64,000 nucleotides of DNA from Pseudaquidulcibacter sp041917055 (GCA_041917055.1 JAYRYJ010000006.1:114879-178878), one strand, 5' to 3'; shown: positions 1 through 8,190, counted from the first letter of the stretch. Program-made: numbers and translations. Notes: generated from the sequence alone by a model not told the origin.

Positions 1-2
1 AT

Positions 3-86
3 GTCGCGGTTTATGACGGCTCGTGGGCCGAATGGGGTGCACGCGATGATGCACCGATTGAAGGGGCCAATCTTGAAGCAATTTGA
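3..86 (+). CDS. sseA: 3-mercaptopyruvate/thiosulfate sulfurtransferase, C-terminal end only
   Basis: The third frame reads in from the left edge for 27 codons and stops with TGA at 84-86. The tail contains VYDGSWAEWG, the typical end of the second rhodanese domain of SseA-type sulfurtransferases, which move sulfane sulfur from mercaptopyruvate or thiosulfate to an acceptor. The catalytic Cys loop lies outside the window. The next gene (metC) overlaps this stop codon, so the two sulfur-metabolism genes look like one transcription unit. The family call rests on a short tail, but the motif is characteristic. Confidence 0.7.
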   Translation, partial: VAVYDGSWAEWGARDDAPIEGANLEAI

Positions 87-1239
87 CGCCAAAATCGATA
101 CAATTCTTACTCAAACAGGCCGCGCCCCCAAAAAACATGAGAATTTCGTAAATCCGCCAATCCAACGCGGCTCGACTATTCTTTTCGACAAAGCCGAAGA
201 CCTTTATTCGCATACGGGGAAATCTTATGGGCTTGAAGGTGCTTCGGCGCATGATTTTTTATGCGATGCTTTGAATGAATTGATGGGGGGAACGGGCACG
301 ATTCTTTGTCCTTCCGGACTAAGCGCAATCACCACCACTCTCTTGGCACTTTTGAAATCCGGTGACCATTTATTATTAAGTGATAGTGTTTATGGCCCCA
401 CACGGCGCTTTGCCACCGAATTTTTGAAAGATTTGGGTATTGAATGCGAATTTTATGATCCGCGAATTGGTGGCGATATTGAAACGCTTTTTAGGGCCAA
501 TACTAAGCTAATAATGTTGGAAAGCCCCGGTTCTTTGACATTGGAATTACAAGACATTCCGGCAATTGTTGAAAAAGCAAAGGCCCAAAAAATCCTTACC
601 GCAATTGATGATACGTGGTCGGCGGGCATCTATATGCTCCCGCTAAAAATGGGTGTTGATATTTCCATTCAAGCCTTGACCAAATATCAAGGCGGGCATT
701 CCGATGTTTTATTGGGTTCGGTAACAACCAATTGCGAAAAGATTTTGGCGCAATTAAAAAAGACGCATTTAAACCTTGGCCTTGGGACATCTGCGGAAGA
801 CGCATGGTTATGTCTGCGCGGAATGAAAACTATGAAATTGCGCATGGATCATTGCGACACAAAAGCGCGTGAACTGGCATTATTTTTGAAAGGCCGGTCG
901 GAAATTGACGAAATAATTCACCCCGCACTTGAACATTCGCCCGACTATAAGATTTTCCAACGGGATTTTAGCGGCGCCGGCGCTTTGTTTTCTATTGTTT
1001 TGAATAGGAAATTTACCACCCAAGATGTAAACCGAATGCTTAATTCCATGACTATGTTCGGCAAGGGGTTTTCATGGGGCGGCTATGAAAGCCTTGTAAT
1101 TCCTTGCACGCCACAATTGAATCGTCAATTCGGGAATTGGAAAACCAAAGGCCAATTAATTCGTTTTTCAATCGGGCTGGAAAATATCGAGGATTTGAAA
1201 TCTGATTTGATGCGTGGCTTGGCTGCACTAAACGCCTAA
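73..1239 (+). CDS. metC: Cystathionine beta-lyase (PLP-dependent)
   Basis: Member of the Cys/Met metabolism PLP-enzyme family. It splits cystathionine to homocysteine, pyruvate and ammonia in methionine synthesis. Counted from the first ATG of the open frame at position 1, YGLEG is at residues 76-80, the cofactor Asp region AIDDTWS at about 201-207, and the Schiff-base lysine K228 in LTKYQGGHSD. The frame is open to position 1, but the upstream part overlaps the sulfurtransferase gene. I prefer the TTG start at 73: it has AAGGGG at 61-66 six bases upstream and gives a normal N-terminus (MKQFDAKID). ATG at 46 or 49 are alternatives. The last 12 bases overlap, tail to tail, the convergent radical SAM gene. 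Confidence 0.9.
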   Translation: MKQFDAKIDTILTQTGRAPKKHENFVNPPIQRGSTILFDKAEDLYSHTGKSYGLEGASAHDFLCDALNELMGGTGTILCPSGLSAITTTLLALLKSGDHLLLSDSVYGPTRRFATEFLKDLGIECEFYDPRIGGDIETLFRANTKLIMLESPGSLTLELQDIPAIVEKAKAQKILTAIDDTWSAGIYMLPLKMGVDISIQALTKYQGGHSDVLLGSVTTNCEKILAQLKKTHLNLGLGTSAEDAWLCLRGMKTMKLRMDHCDTKARELALFLKGRSEIDEIIHPALEHSPDYKIFQRDFSGAGALFSIVLNRKFTTQDVNRMLNSMTMFGKGFSWGGYESLVIPCTPQLNRQFGNWKTKGQLIRFSIGLENIEDLKSDLMRGLAALNA

Positions 1240-2232
1240 TTCAATATTAGGATAGAATTTCCATTCATTTCTATTATCAAAAATTTCGAAATTTCCATCA
1301 TCTCTATTGCGAATTTTCGGCCGACAAAGCCTTATTTTTCCGCTGCCGTCGGGCATATCAAGCACATAATTGGGCAGAGCCAATCCACTTAATGTCTTCG
1401 AAATTTCTTCATAAATCTCCATACCGTGCGCTAATGGGACGGCAAAATGAGATGTGCCGCGCGCTAAATCCGTGTGATGCAAATAATATGGCTTAATCGA
1501 AAGCCCGAAAAGACAATTGAAAGTTTCTGCCAAAATATGCGCATTATCATTGATGCCTTTTAATAAGACTGTTTGGGAAAATAAATTGCCGACATTTTTC
1601 AATTCCGAAATCGCTTTTTTCACATTTTCATCAATTTCGGAAATATGATTGATGTGCAAGACAATATTAATCGGCTTTTTGATTGATTTCAGTGTATTAA
1701 TTAATTGGTTTGTTATCTTATGCGGCGCTTGGATTGGTAAACGAGTATGAAAGCGCAAGGTCTTAATATTCTCGATAGCTTCCAATCTGCGACAAAATTC
1801 TTCTATACGGCGCGGAGAAAGAATTAATGGATCGCCGCCGGAAAAAATGATTTCGTTTATTTGTTTGTTTGTCGTTATATAATCACAAATTTTATCAAAT
1901 TCATCATTGTTTATGAATGCTTGAACTTTGGTTCCCACAAATTCACGGCGAAAACAGAACCGGCAATAGGCTTCACATTGATTTGTAAGTTTCAATAATG
2001 CACGATTAGAATATCGATGAACCAGACCTTTTAATGGCGAGTTTATCTCATCTGAAATGGGATCCGATAATTCATATTGCTTTGTGATTTCTTCATTCGG
2101 GCTTGGAACATATTGTTTTCTGATTTCATCAATATGGATTTTTGATGAAAGATGCATATTCATTTGAAACTTAGGTGAATTTACCGAATTTGTAGTTTCG
2201 ATTTTGAATTCGCTTTGTTTAATATTTTCCAT
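1228..2232 (-). CDS. epmB: EF-P (lysine) 2,3-aminomutase-like radical SAM enzyme, EpmB/KamA family
   Basis: 334 residues, close to EpmB length and shorter than catabolic lysine 2,3-aminomutases. The radical SAM cluster motif C-x3-C-x2-C is at C86, C90 and C93 (CEAYCRFCFRR), followed by a GGDP motif (FSGGDPLIL). A PDGSGK motif places the PLP-binding lysine near K299. EpmB makes (R)-beta-lysine, which EpmA attaches to elongation factor P; no epmA or efp is visible here. A free lysine 2,3-aminomutase is the alternative. The gene is convergent with metC and overlaps its last 12 bases. Confidence 0.8.
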   Translation of the reverse strand: MENIKQSEFKIETTNSVNSPKFQMNMHLSSKIHIDEIRKQYVPSPNEEITKQYELSDPISDEINSPLKGLVHRYSNRALLKLTNQCEAYCRFCFRREFVGTKVQAFINNDEFDKICDYITTNKQINEIIFSGGDPLILSPRRIEEFCRRLEAIENIKTLRFHTRLPIQAPHKITNQLINTLKSIKKPINIVLHINHISEIDENVKKAISELKNVGNLFSQTVLLKGINDNAHILAETFNCLFGLSIKPYYLHHTDLARGTSHFAVPLAHGMEIYEEISKTLSGLALPNYVLDMPDGSGKIRLCRPKIRNRDDGNFEIFDNRNEWKFYPNIELGV

Positions 2233-2438
2233 CGCGCTCTAATAGTCAATGAATTTATTGAATGCAAAACCTGAATCATTGCCGAAATTTAATGCAGAGA
2301 GAAAAGCATTGAAATTGCCACCTTCGCCTTAGTACCCTGTTTTCATACAGTTTTTCTTCAGCTGTACGATTTCAATATGAACCGAAAATAAAACCGTCCG
2401 CCAAAGGCCATTCATTTTCAATATGCGATTATCAAACC

Positions 2439-2501
2439 GTCAGAGGCCGAAGGGTTACCCCTCCTCCCCCCTCCCTCCCCAAATGCCCCAAGGCCTCTGA
2501 C
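2439..2501 (+). promoter_or_regulatory. Perfect 10-bp inverted repeat with C-rich loop in the leader of the first secreted-protein gene
   Basis: GTCAGAGGCC at 2439-2448 pairs perfectly with GGCCTCTGAC at 2492-2501. Flanking AAACC/GGTTT extend the stem imperfectly. The loop of about 43 nt is strongly pyrimidine-biased (runs of C and CCT). It lies 42 bases before the start codon of the secreted protein gene. No T-tract follows, so it is not an obvious terminator. The rest of the 311-base gap 2233-2543 shows no gene. Confidence 0.45.
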
Positions 2502-2543
2502 TTTGGTTTAATCAACGCCCGAAAGAGGGCAAGGAGAAGTGAA

Positions 2544-3071
2544 ATGAAAAAAGAAATTTTAGCCTTGGCCGCTTTGTCAATTGCATTACCCGGATTGGCT
2601 TTAGCGCAACCAATGAATGGCAATTTTGGCGGTCAAAAACCTCAAAAACAATTTCAAAACAATGACACCACTGTGATTGTGAAAGAAGATAAACGCGGCA
2701 ACGACATAATTATTGTCAAAGATGACGATGATTGGAATCACGGAAAGACTGGCAAAAACTATAATCAATACGCCAACGGTTATGGCAACGGTTATGGTAA
2801 CGGTTATGGCAATGGTTATGGTAACGGCTATAGCAATGGCTACGGCAATGGTTATGGCAACGGCTACGGCAATGACTATGGCAATGGTTATGGCTATGGG
2901 AATCATCACCATCATGCAAGAGTGAAAATTCTGCCTCCGCAATACACCAAATGGCCACATAAATGCGGCTGGGGTGCGGTTAGCTTCAAAACCTTCAAAG
3001 GTTATAGAGTGACCGAACCTGCCTTTATGTGCCGCGATTTCCACGGTGATTGGAATATTGTTCGCAAATAA
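2544..3071 (+). CDS. Exported GYGN-repeat protein with C-terminal CGWG...MCR motif (family A)
   Basis: 175 residues. Signal peptide MKKEILALAALSIALPGLALA with cleavage near residue 21. A charged segment follows, then about ten NGYG tetrapeptides (residues 78-120), a His run, and a C-terminal domain with C141-G-W-G and C163-R spaced by 21 residues and ending G-D-W. The two next secreted proteins end with the same C-G-[WY]-G ... C-R ... G-W pattern, so this tail is probably a small shared domain. Start supported by AAGGAGA at 2531-2537. Function unknown. Low-complexity aromatic/Gly/Asn repeats suggest a surface or matrix protein, but that is inference. Confidence 0.75.
   Translation: MKKEILALAALSIALPGLALAQPMNGNFGGQKPQKQFQNNDTTVIVKEDKRGNDIIIVKDDDDWNHGKTGKNYNQYANGYGNGYGNGYGNGYGNGYSNGYGNGYGNGYGNDYGNGYGYGNHHHHARVKILPPQYTKWPHKCGWGAVSFKTFKGYRVTEPAFMCRDFHGDWNIVRK
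2775..2903 (+). repeat. In-frame 12-bp tandem repeat encoding NGYG units
   Basis: About ten copies of a 12-base unit, roughly AAYGGYTAYGGY, in one coding frame. Variant copies encode NGYS and NDYG. The short exact unit makes copy-number change by slippage plausible; a gain or loss of one unit keeps the frame. Confidence 0.8.
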
Positions 3072-3079
3072 TCAAACAT

Positions 3080-3104
3080 CGGCCCTCGATTTTTTCGAGG
3101 GCCG
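3080..3104 (+). terminator. Stem-loop after the first secreted-protein gene
   Basis: CGGCCCTCGA and TCGAGGGCCG-type arms form a strong stem with a T-rich loop nine bases after the stop codon. No T-tract follows on the plus strand, so it may protect the 3' end or terminate weakly. Confidence 0.5.
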
Positions 3105-3174
3105 AACCTTAACAATCTGCTCATCAAGCGTTCAGGTTCAATGTGTAAAATCAGAAAAAATTATGGAGATGGAA

Positions 3175-3855
3175 ATGGCTAAATTCAAACCAATTCTTAT
3201 TGCATCGGCGGCATTCTTACTTGTTCCGGCTTTTGCAAGTGCGCAAAATTATTATCAAGGCTATAATTCGGATACCGAATGCCAACAATCGGTGAATAAT
3301 GCCCAAACCGCAGGCGGCCTTGGCGGCGCAATCGCAGGCGCGGCAATCGGTTCAAACCTTGCCTCAAAAGGCGTGCGTAAAGAAGGCGCAGTTTTGGGTG
3401 CTGTTCTTGGTGCAGTTGTCGGTTCAAGCATCGGTAAAAACCGCATTGCTTGCGATGATAAATATGAATACCAACAACAGCAACAATATTACAATCAAAG
3501 CCAATATAATAACGGCTATTACGATAATAATAATCGCCCTTATTACAGCCAACAACAAAATTACGGCAATCAAAACTATTACGGAAATCAAGGCTATTAT
3601 GGCAATAGCCAATACAATAGCAACAGCTATTACGGCGACGATAATTATTATTCGTCAAATTACGGTCAGTATCAAGGATATAAAAAAGGTCATCACAAAC
3701 ATCATTGGGATTCTGTATCCTATCCCAATAATTGGAATATGCAGGGCAATTGCGGTTATGGTCAGGCCGCATATCGCCTTCCAAACGGCACAATGGCCTA
3801 TCAACAAGTCTATATGTGCCGCAAGCCTAATGGCGGCTGGTCAGTTGTAGAATAG
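3175..3855 (+). CDS. Exported glycine-zipper protein with Gln/Asn/Tyr-rich middle and CGYG...MCR tail (family A)
   Basis: 226 residues from ATG 3175, chosen because GGAG at 3165-3168 is six bases upstream; in-frame ATGs at 3163 and 3169 overlap that site. The signal peptide ends in PAFASA. A glycine-zipper segment follows (GGAIAGAAIG ... GAVLGAVLGAVVGSSIG), then a long Q/N/Y/S-rich low-complexity region, a His-rich patch, and the tail C-G-Y-G ... M-C-R ... G-G-W with 21 residues between the cysteines, as in the preceding protein. Glycine zippers usually insert in or oligomerise at membranes. The zipper is nearly duplicated in the fourth gene of the cluster. Precise function unknown. Confidence 0.75.
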   Translation: MAKFKPILIASAAFLLVPAFASAQNYYQGYNSDTECQQSVNNAQTAGGLGGAIAGAAIGSNLASKGVRKEGAVLGAVLGAVVGSSIGKNRIACDDKYEYQQQQQYYNQSQYNNGYYDNNNRPYYSQQQNYGNQNYYGNQGYYGNSQYNSNSYYGDDNYYSSNYGQYQGYKKGHHKHHWDSVSYPNNWNMQGNCGYGQAAYRLPNGTMAYQQVYMCRKPNGGWSVVE

Positions 3856-3858
3856 CTC

Positions 3859-4130
3859 CTAGGGTCAGACCTCATTAATTAACGGAGTGTGATGGGAGGG
3901 ATTTTGGCCTTACAGTGGTGCTGGAAACCGCAAGAATATTGGAATATTCCAAAAGGTTTACAGTGCCGCTGTAAGGCCAAAAGACCCCCACCCTTCGGGC
4001 CGAGTTTTGGCGTCGATCTGACGCGAAAAAAGGAGTTTTGTGATGCTCACATCACAAAATCCTTGTTTTCACGCCATATCTTAGCCAAAACATCGGTCAC
4101 ACTTCGTTAATTAGTGAGGTCTGACCCTAG
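3859..4130. mobile_element. 272-bp palindromic, non-autonomous repeat element (MITE/REP-like)
   Basis: Terminal inverted repeats of about 35 bp (3859-3893 and 4096-4130) start CTAGGGTCAGACCTCA and match at all but about three positions. Inside, TTTTGGCCTTACAG (3902-3915) pairs with CTGTAAGGCCAAAA (3969-3982), and a second stem centred near 4046 pairs ACGCGAAAAAAGGAGTTTTG with its near-complement. The whole element could fold as a branched cruciform. It carries no transposase; the 73-codon frame at 3889-4110 is composed of the palindrome arms and is not a credible gene. It sits four bases after a stop codon and 15 bases before that gene's apparent terminator. The GGGTCAGACC end resembles ends seen on many bacterial repeat elements, but I cannot assign a family. 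Confidence 0.8.
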
Positions 4131-4145
4131 ATTCGAGGCAGAGAG

Positions 4146-4179
4146 CGCCCTTTGGTTCAAACCAAAGGGCGTTTTTTTT
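4146..4179 (+). terminator. Rho-independent terminator, displaced by the palindromic element
   Basis: A 12-bp perfect stem CGCCCTTTGGTT/AACCAAAGGGCG followed by eight or nine T. It follows the glycine-zipper gene on the plus strand; the palindromic element now separates gene and terminator. Confidence 0.9.
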
Positions 4180-4298
4180 CACCATCAGGCTGTAATGCCA
4201 AAAAAGATTCCCCAATAATCATGCATTGACGTGACGCGGCGCTAAAATAGTTTATAAGATATTAACAAAATATTTGGTTGCCAAATCAGGAAATGAAA

Positions 4299-4991
4299 AT
4301 GAAATCAAGAATCAAAGCTGGGTCAATCGGCACTTTAACTTTAGGTATCGCAGGCGCATTATTGTTTACGTCAAATGCCTTTGCCGGCTGCTATTTCGTT
4401 GCGTGTCCCAATCAACAAGCTCAACCGGCGCAACCACAAAGCCCACCACCACAATATCAATCTTATGAGAGCGATAATTCAAATTATGAATCCGGCTATT
4501 CAAATGGCTATGCCGCAGGCAAAAAAGCTGCAGGCTCTAAGGCCAAAGGAAAGAAAACTTGGTTTGGTGGTTCAAAAAAGAAATCTCATAAAGTCTATTC
4601 TTCTAAAGGCTTGAAAAAATCGGCGGCAAAGTTTGTTAGCTATTCAAAAGCTGCACCGAAAAATAAAAAGACCTATTATTCAAACAGCGCAACCCAATAT
4701 CATTATTCCAATAATTATTCTTATAATGCCAATGCGGTTCAAGACAGCGCCAAAATCTATGGTTCAAACCAATATGGCCCTAGCATAAATGTCGCGAATT
4801 TTATGGGCCGTGGCGAAACATGGGTTTCAAGTTCATATAAAATTATCTCTTATACTACGCCGTCAAATGTGCAGATGGTTAATGGCAGACAATGCGGTTG
4901 GGGTATGCCAATTGCATCTAATGGTAATATTATGAAAAACAACACTTGGGTGTGCCGTTGTGAAACAGGTTGGCGCCCAGATAATCACTAA
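4299..4991 (+). CDS. Exported Ser/Lys/Tyr-rich protein with CGWG...VCR tail (family A)
   Basis: 230 residues from ATG 4299, which has AGGA at 4288-4291 seven bases upstream; ATG 4293 is also possible. Signal peptide MKSRIKAGSIGTLTLGIAGA continuing to SNAFA. Early mature region has two Cys (GCYFVAC) and PQ-rich sequence, then a Lys-rich stretch and Asn/Tyr/Ser-rich segments. The tail CGWG ... VCRCETGW has 19 residues between the cysteines and matches the two preceding genes' tails. The next gene follows after 15 bases. Unknown function; likely cell-surface or extracellular. Confidence 0.75.
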   Translation: MKSRIKAGSIGTLTLGIAGALLFTSNAFAGCYFVACPNQQAQPAQPQSPPPQYQSYESDNSNYESGYSNGYAAGKKAAGSKAKGKKTWFGGSKKKSHKVYSSKGLKKSAAKFVSYSKAAPKNKKTYYSNSATQYHYSNNYSYNANAVQDSAKIYGSNQYGPSINVANFMGRGETWVSSSYKIISYTTPSNVQMVNGRQCGWGMPIASNGNIMKNNTWVCRCETGWRPDNH

Positions 4992-5006
4992 TTCTTGGAG
5001 TTTGGT

Positions 5007-5630
5007 ATGAAAAAAATTATGTCTGCATCGATTATCGCTATGGGTTTTGGTGCCTTGTTTGCGGCAAGCGCTGCGAATGCCCATCCGCACGAGCAATATG
5101 ATTATAAATACACCTGCCAACAAGGTAAGAAAAATGCCGCTGTTGCTGGTGGTTTCATCGGCGCGGGTCTTGGTGGTGCAGCAGGTAAAGCAATTGCCGC
5201 CGCAGGCGTTCGCCCTGAAGGCATCGTATTAGGCGCGGTTGTTGGCGGTATTTTGGGTGCAAATATCGGAAAAGAAACCGTCTATTGTGGTGACGAACAT
5301 AATTATACTCAAAATGGCGGTCGTTCTTACGGTGACAATGGCAATGGCACGCAATATAATGGTCATGCCAATCAATGGGGTTATGATGCCGGTTGGTATG
5401 TCCCTGCAGCTAATAGCTATTATGGTCAAGAACGCGCGGTTTATTCAGCGCAAGCAATGCAATATGCCCCGCCGCAAGTGCAAGTAATGCAATATTCGAC
5501 CGGACCGCAATATGTTCCGGCACCACAATATGCACCGCCTATGCAGTATCAACAATCAAATACTCAATATATGCCGCCGCAATATGCCCCACAAGGTCAA
5601 TCACCTTGCGGCTATTGGGTCTGCCAATAA
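5007..5630 (+). CDS. Exported glycine-zipper protein with PQYxP repeats and short CGYWVCQ tail (family A relative)
   Basis: 207 residues from ATG 5007, with TGGAG six bases upstream. Signal peptide MKKIMSASIIAMGFGALFAA ending SAANA. The glycine zipper (GGFIGAGLGGAAGKAIAAAG, then GIVLGAVVGGILGANIG) closely parallels that of the gene at 3175. The C-terminal half has repeated QYxPPQ/PAPQYAPP motifs. The last seven residues, CGYWVCQ, look like a collapsed form of the C-G-[WY]-G ... C-R tail found in the other three. A strong terminator follows. Confidence 0.75.
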   Translation: MKKIMSASIIAMGFGALFAASAANAHPHEQYDYKYTCQQGKKNAAVAGGFIGAGLGGAAGKAIAAAGVRPEGIVLGAVVGGILGANIGKETVYCGDEHNYTQNGGRSYGDNGNGTQYNGHANQWGYDAGWYVPAANSYYGQERAVYSAQAMQYAPPQVQVMQYSTGPQYVPAPQYAPPMQYQQSNTQYMPPQYAPQGQSPCGYWVCQ

Positions 5631-5650
5631 TATCTATTTGATTGCTTAAC

Positions 5651-5683
5651 AAAAGCCTCGCGACAAAAATCGCGAGGCTTTTT
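5651..5683 (+). terminator. Rho-independent terminator ending the secreted-protein cluster
   Basis: AAAAGCCTCGCGA and TCGCGAGGCTTTTT arms around an A-rich loop, followed by more T. Strong plus-strand terminator 20 bases after the stop. Confidence 0.9.
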
Positions 5684-5726
5684 GTTTTGAACGCGCCACT
5701 TTATTATACGGCAATTTTCTGATTAG

Positions 5727-7430
5727 ATGAAAACAATGCGAAACGATTCCAAAATCAAAGGGCGAAAAGAATATGCGGCATTTATTGACCGTTCTGATCT
5801 TATGCCCAAGTTTTTTTCTTATCTGCAAAAAGGAATAGGCTTTTCAAGTTTTAAGGCAGACTTTTTGGCGGGGTTAACGGTCGCGATTGTCGCCCTTCCC
5901 CTTTCAATGGCAATTGCGATTGCCTCTAATGCGCCGCCGGATGTTGGTTTGAAAACTGCCTTTGTCGCGGGGTTCTGGATTTCTGTTTTGGGCGGTTCGC
6001 GTTTTCAAATCGGTGGACCGACGGCGGCCTTTTCAATAGTTGTTGCTGGAATTATCGGCAAATTCGGCATGGACGGCCTGATAATCGCAACCCTTATGGC
6101 GGGTTTGATATTAATTGCAGCGGCAGTCTTCCGATTAGGGGTTCTGTTGAAATATGTGCCCCATACTGTGGTTATTGGTTTTACAGCAGGCATTGCGGTC
6201 ACAATCTTCATTTCGCAAATCGCGCCGTTTTTTGGTATTAGTGTCTATTCCAATCCCGAAACCGTATTTGAAAGGGTTTTGGCGATTTTTGAAAATTGGC
6301 ACAGCCTAAATCCATGGGCGGTCGCGGTTTCCCTATTAAGCCTTTTGGTAATTGTATTTTTTAGGCGCATTGCGCCAAGCGCGCCCTATTTCCTCATAGT
6401 GGTCGTGGTTGCATCCGTCGCGGTATATTTATTCAAAATAGACGCCCAGACGGTCGGGCAAAAATTCGGAATTATTCATACCACCATCCCCAAAATCATT
6501 ATTCCAAGCCTAAAATATGCCGATATTGTCGCTTTGGTGCCGTCTGCCCTGACAATTGCATTTTTGGCGGGCATTGAAAGCCTTTTGAGTGCAGTGGTCG
6601 CAGATGGTATGACGGGCGGAAAACACCGCCCCAATGCCGAATTATTGGGCCAAGGTGTCGCCAATATAGCTAGTGCAATTTCGGGTGGCCTTCCTGCAAC
6701 TGGCGCAATTGCAAGAACCGCCACTAATATTCGTGCTGGCGCGCAAACTCCAATGGCAGGCGCACTTCATGCCACACTTTTGCTAATAATATTGTTAGTT
6801 GCCGGGAAACTTACGTCATTCATTCCAATCGCCACTTTATCGGCAATTCTTATGATTGTGGCCTGGAATATGGCGGAGGCCGACCGCGTAATTCGCCTTT
6901 TCCGCTTTTCAGAAAACCCTGATAGATTAGTATTGGTTACAACTTTTCTTCTGACAGTTTTTGCCGATTTGACCATTGCGGTAGAGGCGGGGATAATACT
7001 TTCCGCCGTGATTTTCATGATGGCTATGAGCGAAAACACAAAAATTCATGAAGACACAAAAGATGCACACGGCAATTTACGCGAAAAATTTCCGCACAAT
7101 GTCGAAGTTTTTAAATTATCTGGCCCATTGTTTTTCGGCGCGGTCGGCGCTTTCGTTGAGGCTTTGGAGAATATGAAGGCCAAACCATTGGCGCTGGTCT
7201 TAAACCTCAAAGACGTGACCTATATCGATAGTTCGGGTCTCGCGGCATTGCTTGACGTGGTTGAAAACCTGCAAAAGGCTAAAATCGAACTGATCATTGT
7301 CGGCGCGAGTATTCCAATTCGCAAGCGCCTTGCTAAAATCCGCAAAATATTGGGAAGTCTGCATGGCGTTCGACTTACAGACCACGACGAAGGTGCGCTT
7401 GAAATTATCGGACGGTTGCAAAATGCCTAA
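5727..7430 (+). CDS. SulP family anion (sulfate/bicarbonate) transporter with STAS domain
   Basis: 567 residues, normal SulP length. Residues about 45-450 form many hydrophobic segments starting with the family signature region (DFLAGLTVAIVALPLSMAIAIA) and a GGPTAA motif. The cytoplasmic C-terminus is a STAS domain with the phospho-acceptor loop YIDSSGLAALLDV. Family members carry sulfate, bicarbonate or dicarboxylates with H+ or Na+; the substrate cannot be read from sequence. The start is uncertain (ATG 5727, or ATG 5802 just before the first conserved segment); no strong ribosome site is visible. The stop overlaps the following lipoprotein gene by 8 bases. Confidence 0.88.
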   Translation: MKTMRNDSKIKGRKEYAAFIDRSDLMPKFFSYLQKGIGFSSFKADFLAGLTVAIVALPLSMAIAIASNAPPDVGLKTAFVAGFWISVLGGSRFQIGGPTAAFSIVVAGIIGKFGMDGLIIATLMAGLILIAAAVFRLGVLLKYVPHTVVIGFTAGIAVTIFISQIAPFFGISVYSNPETVFERVLAIFENWHSLNPWAVAVSLLSLLVIVFFRRIAPSAPYFLIVVVVASVAVYLFKIDAQTVGQKFGIIHTTIPKIIIPSLKYADIVALVPSALTIAFLAGIESLLSAVVADGMTGGKHRPNAELLGQGVANIASAISGGLPATGAIARTATNIRAGAQTPMAGALHATLLLIILLVAGKLTSFIPIATLSAILMIVAWNMAEADRVIRLFRFSENPDRLVLVTTFLLTVFADLTIAVEAGIILSAVIFMMAMSENTKIHEDTKDAHGNLREKFPHNVEVFKLSGPLFFGAVGAFVEALENMKAKPLALVLNLKDVTYIDSSGLAALLDVVENLQKAKIELIIVGASIPIRKRLAKIRKILGSLHGVRLTDHDEGALEIIGRLQNA

Positions 7431-8190
7431 ATATTTTAGCGCGATTATTTTGGTTTTCTTGGGTTTAGGCGGATGTAAATCAGGCGGCGGAACGGTTTTG
7501 CCATCCATTAATGGTGAAATGGCTTTGGCGAAAGCCTGTTCCACTAAGCCCTTGGATATTTTACCCAATCCTATCGCAATCCATGGCTTTCACGACAAGA
7601 CGCAAAATGGTTCGCCCGGCGTGGTTATGGAGAGATTCATTGATGGGTTTTTACAGATCAAAGTCACAATCAGCGCTGAACAAATAGCGGCGGGTGCAGC
7701 ATTATTGGATAAAGACCCAGGCATTTGGGGCATTCGCCCTTTGGCAAACATGGCGGGTAATTATGATTTGAAAGTCGCCGAAATTGGTGACACCGATTGT
7801 ATTTCGTTTGAAGAAATTTTAAACGCGCTAGGCGATCCCAAAGCTATGGATTATCTAATCGACAATAGATTTCCCGATAAAGGTGCAAGAAATTGGTGTA
7901 TTTCATCAATCAAATCAGATCAAACAATGGAATTTGAGTATTCAAGTGAGGTTTCTAGCGAGGCATATAATGGCGCGCATTTGAATAAGAAAACCGAAAC
8001 CATCAACCGAAACGGGGTTTTATATGCACGTCGCATTTCAATATGGCTTTCTCAACCGTCTTTCCCAATTGGGGTCAATACAATTTCCAAAGACTGCAAT
8101 GGCAATGCACCGAATTTGCCGCCGCTACATGGCAAGTCTGGTTTGGTTCTAAGACCCCAAAATTCACCATATTTATTGCCGCACTCTTGA
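7423..8190 (+). CDS. Lipoprotein of unknown function
   Basis: 255 residues from ATG 7423, overlapping the transporter stop by 8 bases. Hydrophobic start FSAIILVFLGLGGC gives a lipobox LGGC with Cys18 as the lipidated residue. The mature part has a few Cys and no motif I recognise. It contains repeated short references to conserved positions only within itself, no enzymatic signature. The earlier part of the open frame (from 7297) is a shadow of the transporter gene. Translational overlap suggests co-expression with the transporter. Confidence 0.65.
   Translation: MPKYFSAIILVFLGLGGCKSGGGTVLPSINGEMALAKACSTKPLDILPNPIAIHGFHDKTQNGSPGVVMERFIDGFLQIKVTISAEQIAAGAALLDKDPGIWGIRPLANMAGNYDLKVAEIGDTDCISFEEILNALGDPKAMDYLIDNRFPDKGARNWCISSIKSDQTMEFEYSSEVSSEAYNGAHLNKKTETINRNGVLYARRISIWLSQPSFPIGVNTISKDCNGNAPNLPPLHGKSGLVLRPQNSPYLLPHS

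Noticed and set aside
2601..3044. Minus-strand and +1 frames across the GYGN repeat
   Set aside because: Repeat-generated Ile/Ala/Val or His/Arg runs; the plus frame has signal peptide and ribosome site.
3889..4110. 73-codon frame inside the palindromic element
   Set aside because: Consists of the hairpin arms; no ribosome site or protein-like composition.
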